From Bradyrhizobiaceae bacterium PARB1 (GTDB taxonomy: Bacteria; Pseudomonadota; Alphaproteobacteria; Rhizobiales; Xanthobacteraceae): a stretch of 64,000 nucleotides of DNA. Under the pieces are notes generated by a model that did no database searches, was not told the origin of the DNA, and saw only the letters and a list, made by a program, of their open reading frames with translations. A program made the translations under genes and the position numbers. Of this stretch, positions 1 through 9,683 are shown piece by piece. Where the stretch lies: contig NKIY01000009.1 in NCBI GenBank assembly GCA_002256345.1, positions 62,001-126,000 of the forward strand. The letters are read 5' to 3'. The number at the start of each line of letters is the position of its first letter. Within the stretch, counting starts at the first letter, position 1.

Positions 1-1
1 C

Positions 2-1213
2 CAGCGCAATCGTCCGGGGCTCGACGAGCTGATCAAGACCGCCGATGAGCGCTACAACGCAGCCGAACTGCGTGCCGCCGAAGTGCGCCAGATGATGACC
101 TGGGCGATTGCCGGCGCGACGGTGCTGATCGGTTTGCTGGCGGCGATCTTCGGTCGGCGCATCGCCAATGCGGTGGCAGGCATGACGCGCGCCATGCAGG
201 AACTCGCCAAGGGCGATTTCACGGTGGTGCTGCCTGGCCTTGCGCGCGGCGACGAAATCGGCGCGATGGCGCGGGCTGTCGAGAACTTCAAGCTGGTCGC
301 ACGCGAAAAGGCTGAAGAGGAAACGCGCACCAAAATGCGCGAGGTGGCCGAGGCTGCGGAGACGCGCCGTACGGACATGGAGCAAGTGGCGGATCAGTTC
401 GAACGCGAGGTCGGCCGCATCATCGAACTCGTGGCGGCGGCGTCGCACGAGCTCGAGGCCGAGGCCGGTTCGATGTCGCAGACCGCGAGCAATGCGCAGG
501 GCCTGTCGTTGAAGGTGGCGCAGGCGTCGGAGGAGACATCCTCCAGCGTGCAGTCGGTCGCTTCGGCGAGCGAGCAGATGGCGGCGTCGGTGGTCGAGAT
601 CGGTCGGCAGGTTCAACAGTCCTCGCAGATCGCCGACGAGGCGGTGGATCAGGCGCGCATGATGAACGACCGCGTGGCGCAGCTTGCGGCAGCGGCGACG
701 CGGATCGGCGATGTCGTGCAGTTCATTTCCAGCATCGCATCGCAGACCAATCTGCTGGCACTCAACGCGACCATCGAAGCGGCGCGTGCGGGCGATGCCG
801 GGCGCGGCTTCGCGGTGGTGGCGTCGGAGGTGAAGGCGCTCGCCGCGCAAACCTCGAGGGCCACCGACGAGATTTCGAAGCAGATCTTCGACATCCAGTC
901 GGCGACGCAAGATTCCATCGGCGCTATCGGGGCGATCGGCGGCACCATCAACCGGATGTCGGAGATCGCATCGTCCATTGCTTCCGCGGTGGAAGAGCAG
1001 AGCGCCTCGACGCAGGAAATCTCGCGCAACGTGCAGCACGCGGCGCTAGCCGTGATCGAGGTGAGTGCAAATATCGCGCAAGTGGAGCGTAGCGCCAGTG
1101 AAACCGGCGCGGCATCAGGTCATGTCCTGTCGGCGGCTCAGTCACTGTCGGGCGACAGCACGCGGCTGAAGAGCGAGGTGGGCGAATTCCTGCAGCGCGT
1201 GCGGGCAGCGTGA
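2..1213 (+). CDS. Methyl-accepting chemotaxis protein, 3' part (5' end outside window)
   Basis: The frame is open from base 2, so the sensory N-terminus lies upstream of the window. The visible part has a hydrophobic segment (starting [12 protein letters not shown]), a HAMP linker and a long coiled-coil cytoplasmic domain. That domain carries the highly conserved receptor hairpin tip ([19 protein letters not shown]). Such receptors signal to CheA/CheW at the inner membrane. No CheB/CheR-binding pentapeptide is visible at the C-terminus, which ends QRVRAA. The ligand cannot be told without the missing periplasmic domain. The family call is firm. Confidence 0.93.
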   Translation, partial: QRNRPGLDELIKTADERYNAAELRAAEVRQMMTWAIAGATVLIGLLAAIFGRRIANAVAGMTRAMQELAKGDFTVVLPGLARGDEIGAMARAVENFKLVAREKAEEETRTKMREVAEAAETRRTDMEQVADQFEREVGRIIELVAAASHELEAEAGSMSQTASNAQGLSLKVAQASEETSSSVQSVASASEQMAASVVEIGRQVQQSSQIADEAVDQARMMNDRVAQLAAAATRIGDVVQFISSIASQTNLLALNATIEAARAGDAGRGFAVVASEVKALAAQTSRATDEISKQIFDIQSATQDSIGAIGAIGGTINRMSEIASSIASAVEEQSASTQEISRNVQHAALAVIEVSANIAQVERSASETGAASGHVLSAAQSLSGDSTRLKSEVGEFLQRVRAA

Positions 1214-1284
1214 TTGGTATTAGCTGCTTCTTTACGGCGGGTGTTTTAGACCGGGATATCCGATCGGTCGAAGGGCAGAACACC

Positions 1285-1761
1285 ATGCGGGCCACACGCG
1301 TTATCGCCACCCTATTCGTGCTGGCCGTCAATATGCCGGCCTTTGCGGAGACCGCCATTCAGCCTTTGCCAAAGGAAGAGTGTCAGGCCATCGCTGTGAC
1401 GCTGACAAAAGTGACAGGCATCAAGCTGAATGTCACGGAAGGGACCCCGCCCATCATGCTGGAAGGCCTGAGCGGAAAAGCGTGCCTGATGAACGGCCAG
1501 GCGACCGGTGTGAATAGGGATTTCAACACGATCCAGTTCAAAGTTGCCGAAGCTTTTCCAGGCTGGACGACGGCCGAATACGACGCCGACGGTGCTGCCG
1601 CGCTCGTCCGGTCGCTGAAGCTCGGCAACAAGCGTCTCGCCTATCGTCTGGAGATGGAGCCTCCGAAAGGGACCTGCACCGAGAATGTGCCGATTGTCGA
1701 TTGCAAGGTACCGATGAAGCGCTGGGTCTGGACGATCGAGGCAGCCGGATACACGCGGTGA
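1285..1761 (+). CDS. Secreted hypothetical protein, 158 aa
   Basis: The ATG at 1285 was chosen over an in-frame upstream start at 1210 because it begins a clean Sec signal peptide, with cleavage expected after AFA near residue 21. The mature protein has about four cysteines (in contexts EECQ, KACL, GTCT and VDCK), which fits a disulfide-bonded periplasmic protein. I recognise no domain. It sits 71 bp after the chemoreceptor on the same strand and converges on the sugar dehydrogenase-like gene. Function unknown. Confidence 0.7.
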   Translation: MRATRVIATLFVLAVNMPAFAETAIQPLPKEECQAIAVTLTKVTGIKLNVTEGTPPIMLEGLSGKACLMNGQATGVNRDFNTIQFKVAEAFPGWTTAEYDADGAAALVRSLKLGNKRLAYRLEMEPPKGTCTENVPIVDCKVPMKRWVWTIEAAGYTR

Positions 1762-1796
1762 CAATACTGCGCGCCGGTTCAGCTCGTCCGGCGACC

Positions 1797-3098
1797 TTAC
1801 GCCCCCGTCACGCGCCAGATCACATCGCCGACATCGTCGGCCACCAGCAGCGAGCCATCCGGCCCGAGCGTGACGCCTACCGGGCGGCCATAAGACGCCT
1901 TTTCGTCCGGTGCGAGGAAACCGGAGAGAATGTCGCGCGGCGGGCCGGAGGGCAGGCCGTTCTCGAATGGGATGAACACCACCTTGTAGCCGCTTAGCTT
2001 GCTGCGATTCCATGAGCCGTGCTGGCCGATCGCCATGCCGTCGGGGAAGCCGGGCAGCGTGCCGGCGGGTATCCAGCACAAGCCGAGCGAGGCGGTGTGG
2101 CCGCCGAGCGCGTAATCCGGCTTGATCGCGGTGGCGACCAAGGCCGGGTCCTGCGGCACGCGGTCGTCCACGATCTGGCCCCAGTAGCAATAGGGCCAGC
2201 CATAGAAGCCGCCATCTTTCACTGAGGTGAGATAATCCGGAGGCGTCTCGTCGCCGATGCCGTCGCGCTCGTTGACCACGGTCCAGAGTGCCCCTGTGGT
2301 TGGTTCGAAAGCAAGGCCGACCGGATTTCGCAGCCCGGCGCCGAAGATGCGGTAATCGCCGGTGGCGATATCGAGTTCATAGACCGCGGCGCGGCCTTGT
2401 TCGACCTCCATGCCGCTCTCGGCGATGTTGCTGAGCGAGCCGACGCCGATATAGAGCTTGGTGCCGTCGGGGCTCGGCAGGATACTGCGCGTCCAGTGGC
2501 CGCCGGTGCCGAAGCTGGTGAGCTTCTTGCCCTGTGCTTCGATGCGATCGGCACCCGGCGAGTAGGGGAACGCGACCACACCATCGACATTGCCGACATA
2601 GAAGGTTTCGCCGACCAGCGCCATGCCGAAAGGCTGGTTGAGATTCTCCATGAAGGTCTGCTGCACCTCGGCGACACCGTCGCCGTCCTTGTCGCGCAGG
2701 AGCGTGATGCGATTGGCGCTTTCGCCAAGAGCTGCTGCGCGGCGCATGGTGGCCTGCATGGCATAGCTGAACAGGCTGCGAATGCGCGTGGCCACCTGGG
2801 ATGCTTCGGCGATCAGCACGTCGCCATTCGGCAGCACATGGATCCAGCGCGGATGCTTGAGGCCGGTGGCGAAGGCATTGACCCGGAGTCCATCGGCGAC
2901 TGTGGGCAACTGGCCGGGGTCCCAGCCGCGCGCCGTGGGCATCTTGAGCGTCGGAATGGCGCCTTGCGGCTTGGCCTCGGGGACGACGGGAGCGTTGCCC
3001 CAGGCCGGGGTCGGCGTCTCGCTCTGGGCGCGGCGCCACAGGACCGCGCCTGCGCCGATCAGCGCGACCACGCGCGCGAATGTGCTCGTTATCGACAT
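1797..3098 (-). CDS. PQQ-dependent sugar dehydrogenase-like beta-propeller protein (sorbosone dehydrogenase family)
   Basis: A 433-aa protein with an N-terminal hydrophobic anchor or signal (ARVVALIGAGAVLW) and propeller-type repeats: DKDGDGVAEV, GLRNPVGLAFEP, GWPYCYWG and GPDGSLLVADD. This is the pattern of the soluble aldose/L-sorbosone dehydrogenase family, which act in the periplasm and often bind PQQ. The open frame continues 47 codons upstream, but the ATG at 3098 has a purine-rich GGGGGAC ribosome site and begins the hydrophobic leader. Substrate and cofactor are not shown by the sequence. No pqq genes lie nearby. Confidence 0.82.
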   Translation of the reverse strand: MSITSTFARVVALIGAGAVLWRRAQSETPTPAWGNAPVVPEAKPQGAIPTLKMPTARGWDPGQLPTVADGLRVNAFATGLKHPRWIHVLPNGDVLIAEASQVATRIRSLFSYAMQATMRRAAALGESANRITLLRDKDGDGVAEVQQTFMENLNQPFGMALVGETFYVGNVDGVVAFPYSPGADRIEAQGKKLTSFGTGGHWTRSILPSPDGTKLYIGVGSLSNIAESGMEVEQGRAAVYELDIATGDYRIFGAGLRNPVGLAFEPTTGALWTVVNERDGIGDETPPDYLTSVKDGGFYGWPYCYWGQIVDDRVPQDPALVATAIKPDYALGGHTASLGLCWIPAGTLPGFPDGMAIGQHGSWNRSKLSGYKVVFIPFENGLPSGPPRDILSGFLAPDEKASYGRPVGVTLGPDGSLLVADDVGDVIWRVTGA

Positions 3099-3215
3099 GG
3101 AAGTCCCCCAGAGGATCGGGCCGAGGCGGCCGAAGATGGGGGAGGTTATAGAGCAATTTGTCGATGCAAGTACGCGATGGCACCTGTGCGTGGCCGGGAT
3201 GCCTGAACTCCGCCT

Positions 3216-3337
3216 TGTCCGGGACGCGATGCAGCACATCGTGCTGCTTCGCAGAGCCGGGACCGCATCAACCGCTGGCGTTCGCGACGGTCCCGGCTCC
3301 GCGGAGCAACGCTACGCGTTGCGCCGCGTCCGGGACA
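3216..3337. repeat. Dispersed palindromic repeat, two inverted arms of about 49 bp
   Basis: An arm at 3216-3263 (tgtccgggacgcgatgcagc...) is repeated in inverted, diverged form at 3289-3337, separated by about 25 bp. Both arms end in the GTCCCGG-type core seen in intergenic repeats of Bradyrhizobium and Rhodopseudomonas. It fills the gap between the dehydrogenase-like gene start and the 3' end of the binding-protein gene. It could fold as a long hairpin in RNA. Confidence 0.75.
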
Positions 3338-3345
3338 CGAAGCTG

Positions 3346-4314
3346 TCAGTCCGCGAACTGACCCGTCGCCTTGATGATCGGAGCCCAGCGATCGATTTCG
3401 CTGTCGAGCTTCGCCTTCAGCGCTGCCGGGGTGGCCTGGTCCTGCGGCACCACATCGGTGTTGATGTCGGTGAAGCGCTTGACGAGGTCGGGGTCGCGCA
3501 GCGATGCCTGCAATGCCTTGGCGAGCTTCTGGACGATCTCGTCCGGCGTGCCCTTCGGCGCATAGATGCCGTGCCAGGCACCGACTTCAAAACCTTTCAA
3601 GCCGGCTTCATCCGCAGTGGGCAGGTCGGGCATCGACGACAGCCGCGCCTTGGTGGTCACTGCATAACCCTTCACCAGCTTGTTGCCGATGGGGCCGGTG
3701 GTGTTGGTGGTCTGGTCGCAAGTGAGGTCGATCTGGCCGGACATCAGATCGTTCATCACCGGGCCGTTGCCCTTGTAGGGGATCGTCTGAATCTGCTTGT
3801 CCATGGCGGTCATGAACAGCATGCCGCAGAGATGCGAGGCGGCGCCGAGGCCGGCATTGCCGAAGGTCATCTTGTCGCCGTTTGCCTTGATGTAGGTCAC
3901 CAGCTCGGCCAGCGTGTTCGGCGGCAAGTCCTTCTTCGAGATGATGGTCATCGGCGCATTGGTGATCAGGCCGATCGGCGCGAAGGCGGTCTTGGTGTCG
4001 TAGGGCAGCTTGCGATACAGCGTCGCCGCGGTGGAAATGCCGATGTGATGGATCAGGATCGTGTAGCCGTCCGGCTCGGCGCGGGCCGCGCGTGCGGTGG
4101 CGATGGTGCCGCCGGCGCCGGTGGCGTTTTCGACAATGATGGTTTGGCCGAGCGCCTTGCCCATGCTCTGCGCGGTGACGCGTGCCACTGTGTCGGTCGG
4201 GCCGCCGGCCGCGAACGGCACCAGCATGGTGATCGGCTTGTTGGGATAGCCCTGCGCGAAGGCCGCGGTGGTGGCGAGCGTGAGCGCAAATGCAAGTGTG
4301 GCGGTGGCTTTCAT
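3346..4314 (-). CDS. Bug/TctC-family tripartite tricarboxylate transporter substrate-binding protein
   Basis: A 322-aa periplasmic binding protein with signal peptide (residues 1-20, ending AFA) and the family opening YPNKPITMLVPFAAGGPTDT, followed by PDGYTILIHHIG and the YKGNGPVMNDLMSGQID region. The start at 4314 has a GGAGGAA ribosome site. It lies downstream of the tartrate dehydrogenase-like gene on the same strand, so the ligand may be a C4 dicarboxylate or hydroxy acid. No TctA/TctB membrane partners are in the window, as is common for this expanded family. Confidence 0.9.
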   Translation of the reverse strand: MKATATLAFALTLATTAAFAQGYPNKPITMLVPFAAGGPTDTVARVTAQSMGKALGQTIIVENATGAGGTIATARAARAEPDGYTILIHHIGISTAATLYRKLPYDTKTAFAPIGLITNAPMTIISKKDLPPNTLAELVTYIKANGDKMTFGNAGLGAASHLCGMLFMTAMDKQIQTIPYKGNGPVMNDLMSGQIDLTCDQTTNTTGPIGNKLVKGYAVTTKARLSSMPDLPTADEAGLKGFEVGAWHGIYAPKGTPDEIVQKLAKALQASLRDPDLVKRFTDINTDVVPQDQATPAALKAKLDSEIDRWAPIIKATGQFAD

Positions 4315-4388
4315 CAGTTCCTCCCGGAATATTGGTTTTGTTTTATGGAGCACGATCGCCCCGGCGGGGCCGGGGCGATCGAAATGCA

Positions 4389-5462
4389 TCAGACGTTTGA
4401 ACTATGGATCGCGTCGACGACGGCGTCTGTCACTTCTTTGGTCGTAGCCTTGCCGCCAACATCGGGCGTGATGATGCCAGCTTCGCAAACCTTCTCCACT
4501 GCGCGCATCAGCCGCACCGCCGCATCGCCCTCGCCGAGATGATCGAGCATCTGCGCCGCGGTCCAGAAGCTGGCGACGGGATTGGCGATGCCCTTGCCGG
4601 TGATGTCGAAGGCCGAACCATGGATCGGCTCGAACATCGAGGGGAAGCGGCGTTCGGGATCGATATTGGCGGTGGGCGCGACGCCGAGGCTGCCGGCCAG
4701 CGCACCGGCGAGATCGGAGAGGATGTCGGCGTGCAGGTTGGTGGCGACGATGGTGTCGAGGCTCTGCGGCTTCAGCGTCATGCGCACGGTCATGGCGTCC
4801 ACCAGCATCTTGTCCCAGGTGACGTCCGGGAAGTCCTTCGAGACTTCGTCCGCGATCTCGTCCCACATCACCATGCCGTGGCGCTGCGCATTCGATTTGG
4901 TCACGACGGTGAGCAGCTTGCGCGGGCGCGACTGCGCGAGCTTGAACGCGTAGCGCATGATGCGCTGCACGCCGACCCGGGTGAACACCGAAACTTCGGT
5001 GCCGACTTCTTCCGGCAGGCCGCGATGCACGCGGCCGCCGCAGCCGGCATATTCGCCCTCGGAGTTCTCGCGTACGATCACCCAGTCGAGATCGCCGGCT
5101 TCGACATTGCGCAGCGGCGAGGTGATGCCGGGCAGAATCTTGGTCGGGCGCACATTGGCGTATTGGTCGAAGCCCTGGCAGATCGGCAGGCGCAGGCCCC
5201 ACAACGTGATGTGGTCGGGCACGTCGGGGGCGCCGACCGCGCCGAAATAGATGGCGTCGAACGCCTTCAGTTGCGCAGGACCGTCGACCGGCATCATCAC
5301 GCCGTGCTTTCGATAATAGTCCGAGCCCCAGTCGAAGGTCGTGACATTGAAGGCAATGTCGCCCACGCGCTTCTGCAAGGCTTCCAGCACGCGGATGCCT
5401 GAGGCGATGACTTCGGGGCCAATCCCGTCTGCTGGAATGGCCGCGATCGAATATTCACGCAT
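4389..5462 (-). CDS. Tartrate dehydrogenase/decarboxylase-like protein (isopropylmalate dehydrogenase superfamily)
   Basis: A 357-aa protein of the metal- and NAD-dependent beta-decarboxylating dehydrogenase family, about the usual length for TtuC/YeaU. It shows IPADGIGPEV at the N-terminus, VIVRENSEGEYAG (substrate loop), the conserved lysine in VTKSNAQRHG, DAMTVRM, ATNLHADILSDL for metal binding, and EPIHGSAFDI for NAD. Tartrate or D-malate are likely substrates. Two things favour this over LeuB: the gene stands alone with a Bug binding protein, and it is divergent from a LysR regulator. The exact substrate is inference. Confidence 0.85.
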   Translation of the reverse strand: MREYSIAAIPADGIGPEVIASGIRVLEALQKRVGDIAFNVTTFDWGSDYYRKHGVMMPVDGPAQLKAFDAIYFGAVGAPDVPDHITLWGLRLPICQGFDQYANVRPTKILPGITSPLRNVEAGDLDWVIVRENSEGEYAGCGGRVHRGLPEEVGTEVSVFTRVGVQRIMRYAFKLAQSRPRKLLTVVTKSNAQRHGMVMWDEIADEVSKDFPDVTWDKMLVDAMTVRMTLKPQSLDTIVATNLHADILSDLAGALAGSLGVAPTANIDPERRFPSMFEPIHGSAFDITGKGIANPVASFWTAAQMLDHLGEGDAAVRLMRAVEKVCEAGIITPDVGGKATTKEVTDAVVDAIHSSNV

Positions 5463-5570
5463 GGTCGGGTCTCTGATGGTGGGAGAAAAGTGCGCCACCC
5501 TGCAGCCGGCTCCGATGCCGCTCAATCGCATTTGATTGTATAAATAAATGATATAATATTTCTTCTGTTG
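5463..5570. promoter_or_regulatory. AT-rich divergent promoter region of the dehydrogenase-like/lysR pair
   Basis: The stretch around 5522-5565 is strikingly AT-rich compared with its surroundings. It holds the inverted repeat CAATC (5523-5527) / GATTG (5534-5538), followed by TATAAATAAATGATATAATATT. Placement between two divergent genes, one a LysR regulator, suggests the operator and overlapping promoters. No mapped start supports this. Confidence 0.5.
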
Positions 5571-5650
5571 TCATGGCCGGGCTTGACCCGGCCATCCATC
5601 TTTTCGCCCGTTGCAAAGGTGGATGCCCGGCTAGAGGCCGGGCCTGACGA
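5571..5650. repeat. Dispersed palindromic repeat (tcatggccggg family)
   Basis: Two hairpins follow each other: ATGGCCGGG/CCCGGCCAT at 5573-5595 and GCCCGGC/GCCGGGC around 5625-5643. A related copy lies at 13221-13299. It sits in the leader just before the lysR start at 5667. Confidence 0.7.
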
Positions 5651-5666
5651 GCGTGAGGAAGCTCCC

Positions 5667-6572
5667 ATGGATCTGCACCAGCTGCGCTGTTTCGTGACGG
5701 CGGCTGACGAGCTGCATTTCGGCCGTGCGGCACAGCGGCTTGAGATGATGCCCTCGGCGCTCGGGCGCCATATCCGCTTGCTGGAAGATGATCTCGGCAC
5801 GCGGCTGCTGACACGGACCACCCGCAGCGTTGCGCTGACTGAGGACGGCGCGGCATTTCTCAAGCAGGCGCGGGATCTGCTCGGCCGTGCCGATCAACTC
5901 GCGGCGTCGTTCCGCGAACGCGTGCGCGCCCGTGCGGCGACCATTCGCGTCGGGGCGATCGACAGCGCCGCCGCCGGACTGCTGCCCGCTCTGTTGCAGG
6001 ACATGCGCGAGAACCATCCCGAGATCACGGTGAAGCTGGTGGAAGACAAGACCATCCGCTTGTTGCCGCGGCTGCTCTCCGGCCGGCTCGATCTCGCTTT
6101 GGTGCGGCCACCGGCAAGTGCCGACAAGCGGCTCGATTTCATGCCGCTGTTTCACGAAACCGCCGTGGTGGCGATGTCCGAGCGGCACCCGCTGGGACGG
6201 CGAAAGCGGCTCACCATTGCCGATATCGCGGACGAACCATTGATCGTGCCGGAGCGCCGCTCGCGGCCGCATAGCCATGACCTGACGATGAAGCTGTTCG
6301 CCGAGGCCGGACTGGATGCCAATGTCGTGCAGATCGCCGACGAGAAGCAGACCATCGTCAATCTTGTCGCCGCCGAGATCGGCGTCGCCATCGTGCCGCG
6401 CTGGACGCAGCGCATGGCGGTGCGGGGTGTCTGCTATGTACCGCTGAAAATGTCCGGAATGAACCGTCTGCCGCTCGCCGCCGCATGGATTCGCGGCACG
6501 CGCGATCCGATGCGCGATGCGATGCTGGAAATGCTGCAGGGCAACCTGGAGCGTTACAGGAAAGAAGCATGA
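5667..6572 (+). CDS. LysR-family transcriptional regulator
   Basis: A 301-aa protein with an N-terminal winged helix ([21 protein letters not shown], then [15 protein letters not shown]) and a type 2 periplasmic-binding-like effector domain. The ATG at 5667 begins the usual MDLHQLRCF opening; the 33 upstream in-frame codons run through a repeat element and were left out. Divergence from the tartrate dehydrogenase-like gene suggests it controls that gene and the binding protein. Confidence 0.93.
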   Translation: MDLHQLRCFVTAADELHFGRAAQRLEMMPSALGRHIRLLEDDLGTRLLTRTTRSVALTEDGAAFLKQARDLLGRADQLAASFRERVRARAATIRVGAIDSAAAGLLPALLQDMRENHPEITVKLVEDKTIRLLPRLLSGRLDLALVRPPASADKRLDFMPLFHETAVVAMSERHPLGRRKRLTIADIADEPLIVPERRSRPHSHDLTMKLFAEAGLDANVVQIADEKQTIVNLVAAEIGVAIVPRWTQRMAVRGVCYVPLKMSGMNRLPLAAAWIRGTRDPMRDAMLEMLQGNLERYRKEA

Positions 6573-6583
6573 CTCTTCCGCTG

Positions 6584-6718
6584 TCATTGCGAGCACGCAA
6601 AATCGCTCTTGGATTTTGCAGAGCGAAACAATCCAGAAGGCCAAGGGCGAGAAAGAACTGGATTACTTCGTCGCTTTGCTAAGAGGAGAGCCGGAAGCTT
6701 TCCTTGACCTCGCAATGA
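6584..6718. repeat. Dispersed inverted repeat (tcattgcgag family)
   Basis: The left end TCATTGCGAG (from 6584) is matched by CTCGCAATGA at 6709-6718. Internal CAATCCAGAAGG and ACTGGATTACTTCG parts are also inverted relative to each other. This end sequence is a well-known intergenic repeat pattern in Bradyrhizobium and Rhodopseudomonas genomes. It lies between the lysR end and the small membrane protein. Confidence 0.75.
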
Positions 6719-6770
6719 CGACCAGGGTGAGGGATGGCATCACTCCATCCGCGATGTTATGTAGCAGCCC

Positions 6771-6965
6771 ATGGGATCGTTTCTTCAGACTTTCATTCTG
6801 CCGATCGCACTTGGCGCCGTGGCGTTGGTGCTCCTCCTTGGCCTCGCCAACATGATGCGCGGTGGTTCGCCGAACCGCTCGCAGCAATTGATGCGCTGGC
6901 GCGTGCTGCTGCAGTTCGTCGCCATTGTACTGACCATGGCGACGTTGTTCGTATTGGGGCGGTGA
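6771..6965 (+). CDS. Twin-transmembrane HIG1-domain-like small protein, 64 aa
   Basis: A small inner-membrane protein with two hydrophobic helices (residues about 5-27 and 45-62). They are joined by the loop GLANMMRGGSPNRSQQLMRWRVLLQ, shown here only for its NRSQQLMRWR core, which resembles the HIG1/hypoxia-induced-gene motif of bacterial twin-TM proteins. Bacterial HIG1 proteins are sometimes linked to respiratory complexes. It lies 94 bp before the cobalamin adenosyltransferase gene, a neighbourhood I recall from related genomes. The molecular role is unknown. Confidence 0.75.
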   Translation: MGSFLQTFILPIALGAVALVLLLGLANMMRGGSPNRSQQLMRWRVLLQFVAIVLTMATLFVLGR

Positions 6966-6967
6966 TT

Positions 6968-7047
6968 GTAGGATGGGTTGAGCGCAGCGATACCCATCTC
7001 TAACGCTGAAAGAGATGATGCGTATCGCTACGCTGAACCCGTCCTGC
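6968..7047. repeat. Dispersed inverted repeat (aggatgggttgagcg family)
   Basis: The arm AGGATGGGTTGAGCGCAGCG beginning at 6970 is inverted with mismatches at 7016-7047 (GTATCGCTACGCTGAACCCG). It fills the gap between the HIG1-like gene and the adenosyltransferase gene, ending 13 bp before the latter's start. A relative lies at 26358-26449. Confidence 0.7.
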
Positions 7048-7059
7048 AGGGAAACGTCC

Positions 7060-7632
7060 ATGGTCGTTCTCAACAAGATCTACACCCGCACCGGCGATGA
7101 CGGCACCACGGCGCTCGGCACTGGCGAGCGACGCCCGAAATATGATCTGCGCGTCAGTGCCTACGGCACGGTGGACGAGACCAATGCCGCCATCGGCGTC
7201 GTCCGCCTGCATCTCGCCCATGCGCCGGAACTCGATCGGATGCTTGGCCTGATCCAGAACGACCTGTTCGATCTCGGCGCCGATCTCGCGGTTCCCCAGC
7301 GCGAGGGGAAGGCCGAGCGGCTGCGGGTGCTGGCGAGCCAGGTCGAACGGCTGGAGAGCGACATCGATACGCTAAACGCACCGTTGACCGAGTTGACCTC
7401 GTTTATCCTGCCTGGCGGAACCCCGGCGGCGGCTCATCTGCATGTGGCGCGCACGATCTGCCGCCGCGCGGAACGGATCATGGTGGAACTCGCGGCCCAG
7501 CCCGACGAGCCCGTCTCGGATGCTGGCATCCAATATATGAACCGGTTGTCGGATTTTCTCTTCGTGGCAAGCCGTGCGCAGAACAACAATGGTGCCCGCG
7601 ACGTGCTGTGGGTGCCCGGCGCAAACAGGTAA
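7060..7632 (+). CDS. PduO-type corrinoid adenosyltransferase (cob(I)alamin adenosyltransferase)
   Basis: A 190-aa enzyme that transfers the adenosyl group of ATP to cob(I)alamin, making adenosylcobalamin. It has the PduO/MMAB signature: IYTRTGDDGTTALGTGER (ATP site), AYGTVDETNAAIG, and RTICRRAERIMV with NRLSDFLFVASR near the C-terminus. The ATG at 7060 has an AGGGA ribosome site. The upstream in-frame extension falls in a repeat. The soluble trimer acts in the cytoplasm. Confidence 0.95.
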   Translation: MVVLNKIYTRTGDDGTTALGTGERRPKYDLRVSAYGTVDETNAAIGVVRLHLAHAPELDRMLGLIQNDLFDLGADLAVPQREGKAERLRVLASQVERLESDIDTLNAPLTELTSFILPGGTPAAAHLHVARTICRRAERIMVELAAQPDEPVSDAGIQYMNRLSDFLFVASRAQNNNGARDVLWVPGANR

Positions 7633-7761
7633 AAATACCGCTGCTAGAGCCGTTCGATTTTCGGTTCTCGCGCGTTGACCCGGGTTGGCGGGCGCTCTAG
7701 GTTCCGCGCCAAGCCAGCTTCCCAAGCTGCATAAGATCAAAATTCAACCGAAAGAGGATCG

Positions 7762-8511
7762 ATGAAGGTTCTGGTACCGGTCAAGCGGGTGGTCGATTAC
7801 AACGTCAAGGTTCGCGTCAAGAGCGACGGATCGGGCGTCGAACTCGCCAACGTCAAGATGTCGATGAATCCGTTCGACGAAATCGCCGTCGAGGAAGCCC
7901 TCCGTCTCAAGGAAGCCGGCAAGGCCACCGAGGTCGTCGTCGTCTCCATCGGGCCGCAGCAGGCTACCGAAACGCTGCGTACCGGGCTCGCGATGGGTGC
8001 TGATCGCGGCATCCTCGTAAAGGTCGAAGGAACCGTCGAGCCGCTCGCCGTCGCGAAGATCCTCAAGAAGGTCGCTGACGAAGAACAGCCGGGTCTGATC
8101 ATCCTCGGCAAGCAGGCTATCGACGACGACTCGAACCAGACCGGCCAGATGCTGGCCGCGCTGCTCGGCTGGGCGCAGGCGACCTTCGCCAACAAGCTCG
8201 TGGTCGAAGGCTCCGACATCACCGTGACCCGGGAAGTCGACGGCGGCCTGCAGACCGTGAAGGTCAAGGCGCCGGCGATCGTCACCACCGATCTTCGTCT
8301 CAACGAGCCGCGCTACGCCTCGCTGCCGAACATCATGAAAGCGAAGAAGAAGCCGATCGACGAGAAGACCGCCGATGCACTCGGTGTCGACGTCGCGCCG
8401 CGCCTCGAAGTCGTCAAGACCTCCGAACCGGCAGGCCGCAAGGCCGGCGTCAAAGTCAAGGACGTCGCCGAACTGGTGTCGAAGCTCAAGACCGAAGCCG
8501 GGGTGCTCTAA
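7762..8511 (+). CDS. etfB: Electron transfer flavoprotein subunit beta
   Basis: A 249-aa protein with the EtfB opening [20 protein letters not shown] and the conserved [13 protein letters not shown] and [17 protein letters not shown] blocks. With EtfA it carries electrons from acyl-CoA dehydrogenases to ETF:quinone oxidoreductase. An AGAGGA ribosome site precedes the start, and the stop shares one base with the etfA ATG (8511), so translation is coupled. It is the housekeeping type, since no fixC or fixX follows. Confidence 0.96.
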   Translation: MKVLVPVKRVVDYNVKVRVKSDGSGVELANVKMSMNPFDEIAVEEALRLKEAGKATEVVVVSIGPQQATETLRTGLAMGADRGILVKVEGTVEPLAVAKILKKVADEEQPGLIILGKQAIDDDSNQTGQMLAALLGWAQATFANKLVVEGSDITVTREVDGGLQTVKVKAPAIVTTDLRLNEPRYASLPNIMKAKKKPIDEKTADALGVDVAPRLEVVKTSEPAGRKAGVKVKDVAELVSKLKTEAGVL

Positions 8512-9443
8512 TGGCTATTCTTCTTCTCGCAGACCACGACAACGCCTCGCTGAAGGACTCGACCAACAAGGTGCTCACCGCCGCCACCCAGATCGGTGGC
8601 GACGTGCATGTGCTGGTCGCCGGCCAGAACGCCAAGTCTGCTGCCGAAGCGGCCGCCAAGCTGAACGGCGTCGCCAAGGTTCTCCTGGCCGACAACGAAG
8701 CCTATGCCCACGATCTCGCCGAGCCGCTGGCTGCGCTGATCGTCAAGCTGGCCCCGGCCTATGACGTCATCATCGCCGCCGCCACCACGCGCTCGAAGAA
8801 CACCATGCCGCGCGTCGCAGCTCTGCTCGACGTGATGCAGGTGTCGGAGATCACCAAGGTCGTCGCGCCCGACACGTTCGAGCGCCCGATCTATGCCGGT
8901 AACGCGATCCAGACCGTGAAGTCGAAGGACGCCAAGAAGGTCATCACCGTCCGCACCTCCACCTTCGCCGCAGCCGGCGATGGCGGCAGTGCGTCGGTCG
9001 AGGACACTGCAGCAGCCGAGAATCCGGGTCTGTCGACCTTCGTCAGCGAGGACATGGCCAAGAGCGATCGTCCGGAACTGACCTCGGCGAAGATCATCGT
9101 CTCCGGTGGCCGCGCCATGCAGAGCCGCGAGAACTTCACCAAATATATCGAACCGCTTGCCGACAAGCTCGGCGCCGGCGTCGGTGCCTCGCGCGCCGCT
9201 GTGGATGCCGGCTATGCGCCGAACGACTGGCAGGTCGGCCAGACCGGCAAGGTGGTCGCTCCGGAACTCTACGTCGCCATCGGCATTTCCGGCGCCATCC
9301 AGCATCTCGCCGGCATGAAGGACAGCAAGGTCATCGTCGCCATCAACAAGGACGAAGACGCGCCGATCTTCCAGGTTGCCGATTACGGCCTGGTCGCCGA
9401 CCTCTATCAGGCGGTGCCGGAGCTGACCGAGGCGCTGAAGTAA
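8511..9443 (+). CDS. etfA: Electron transfer flavoprotein subunit alpha
   Basis: A 310-aa partner of EtfB holding FAD. The C-terminal FAD domain shows [29 protein letters not shown], the GISGAIQH segment and NKDEDAPIF, the typical EtfA pattern. It overlaps etfB by one base and ends before a strong terminator at 9589-9619. The following 3-hydroxybutyryl-CoA dehydrogenase fits a fatty-acid/butyryl-CoA oxidation setting. Confidence 0.96.
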   Translation: MAILLLADHDNASLKDSTNKVLTAATQIGGDVHVLVAGQNAKSAAEAAAKLNGVAKVLLADNEAYAHDLAEPLAALIVKLAPAYDVIIAAATTRSKNTMPRVAALLDVMQVSEITKVVAPDTFERPIYAGNAIQTVKSKDAKKVITVRTSTFAAAGDGGSASVEDTAAAENPGLSTFVSEDMAKSDRPELTSAKIIVSGGRAMQSRENFTKYIEPLADKLGAGVGASRAAVDAGYAPNDWQVGQTGKVVAPELYVAIGISGAIQHLAGMKDSKVIVAINKDEDAPIFQVADYGLVADLYQAVPELTEALK

Positions 9444-9462
9444 GGCAAAACACGCTTCAATT

Positions 9463-9545
9463 GTCGTCACCCGGCTCGGCCGGGTGACCCGGTGGCACCC
9501 CGATTGCGGTGTTGGCTGGATCGCCCGGTCAAGCCGGGCGACGAC
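9463..9545. repeat. Dispersed palindromic repeat (gtcgtcacccgg family)
   Basis: GTCGTCACCCGGC at the left end is inverted as GCCGGGCGACGAC at the right end, with a further internal CCGGCTCGGCCGGGTGACCCGG palindrome of which CCCGGCTCGGCCGGG is the core. It lies in the etfA 3' region upstream of the terminator. Confidence 0.7.
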
Positions 9546-9588
9546 AAGCGGAGTTTGATTGCCACACCACCTCACAAATTAACGACAT

Positions 9589-9619
9589 CGGCCGGAGGAC
9601 TGACTCCGGCCGGTTTTTT
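9589..9619 (+). terminator. Rho-independent terminator after etfBA
   Basis: A 9-bp GC-rich stem (CGGCCGGAG / CTCCGGCCG, 9589-9612) with a 6-base loop is followed by six Ts (9614-9619). It is well placed to end the etfBA transcript and insulate the dehydrogenase gene starting at 9684. Confidence 0.88.
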
Positions 9620-9683
9620 ATGGCATGATGCGCGCTTCGCGCCGCGAGTTGCGCGGGTTTTTGGTTCCACAGATACAGACAAG

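Noticed and set aside
2782-4542. 586-codon plus-strand frame across the first minus-strand genes
   Set aside because: Shadow of the dehydrogenase-like, binding-protein and tartrate dehydrogenase-like genes; the product is Arg-rich without motifs.
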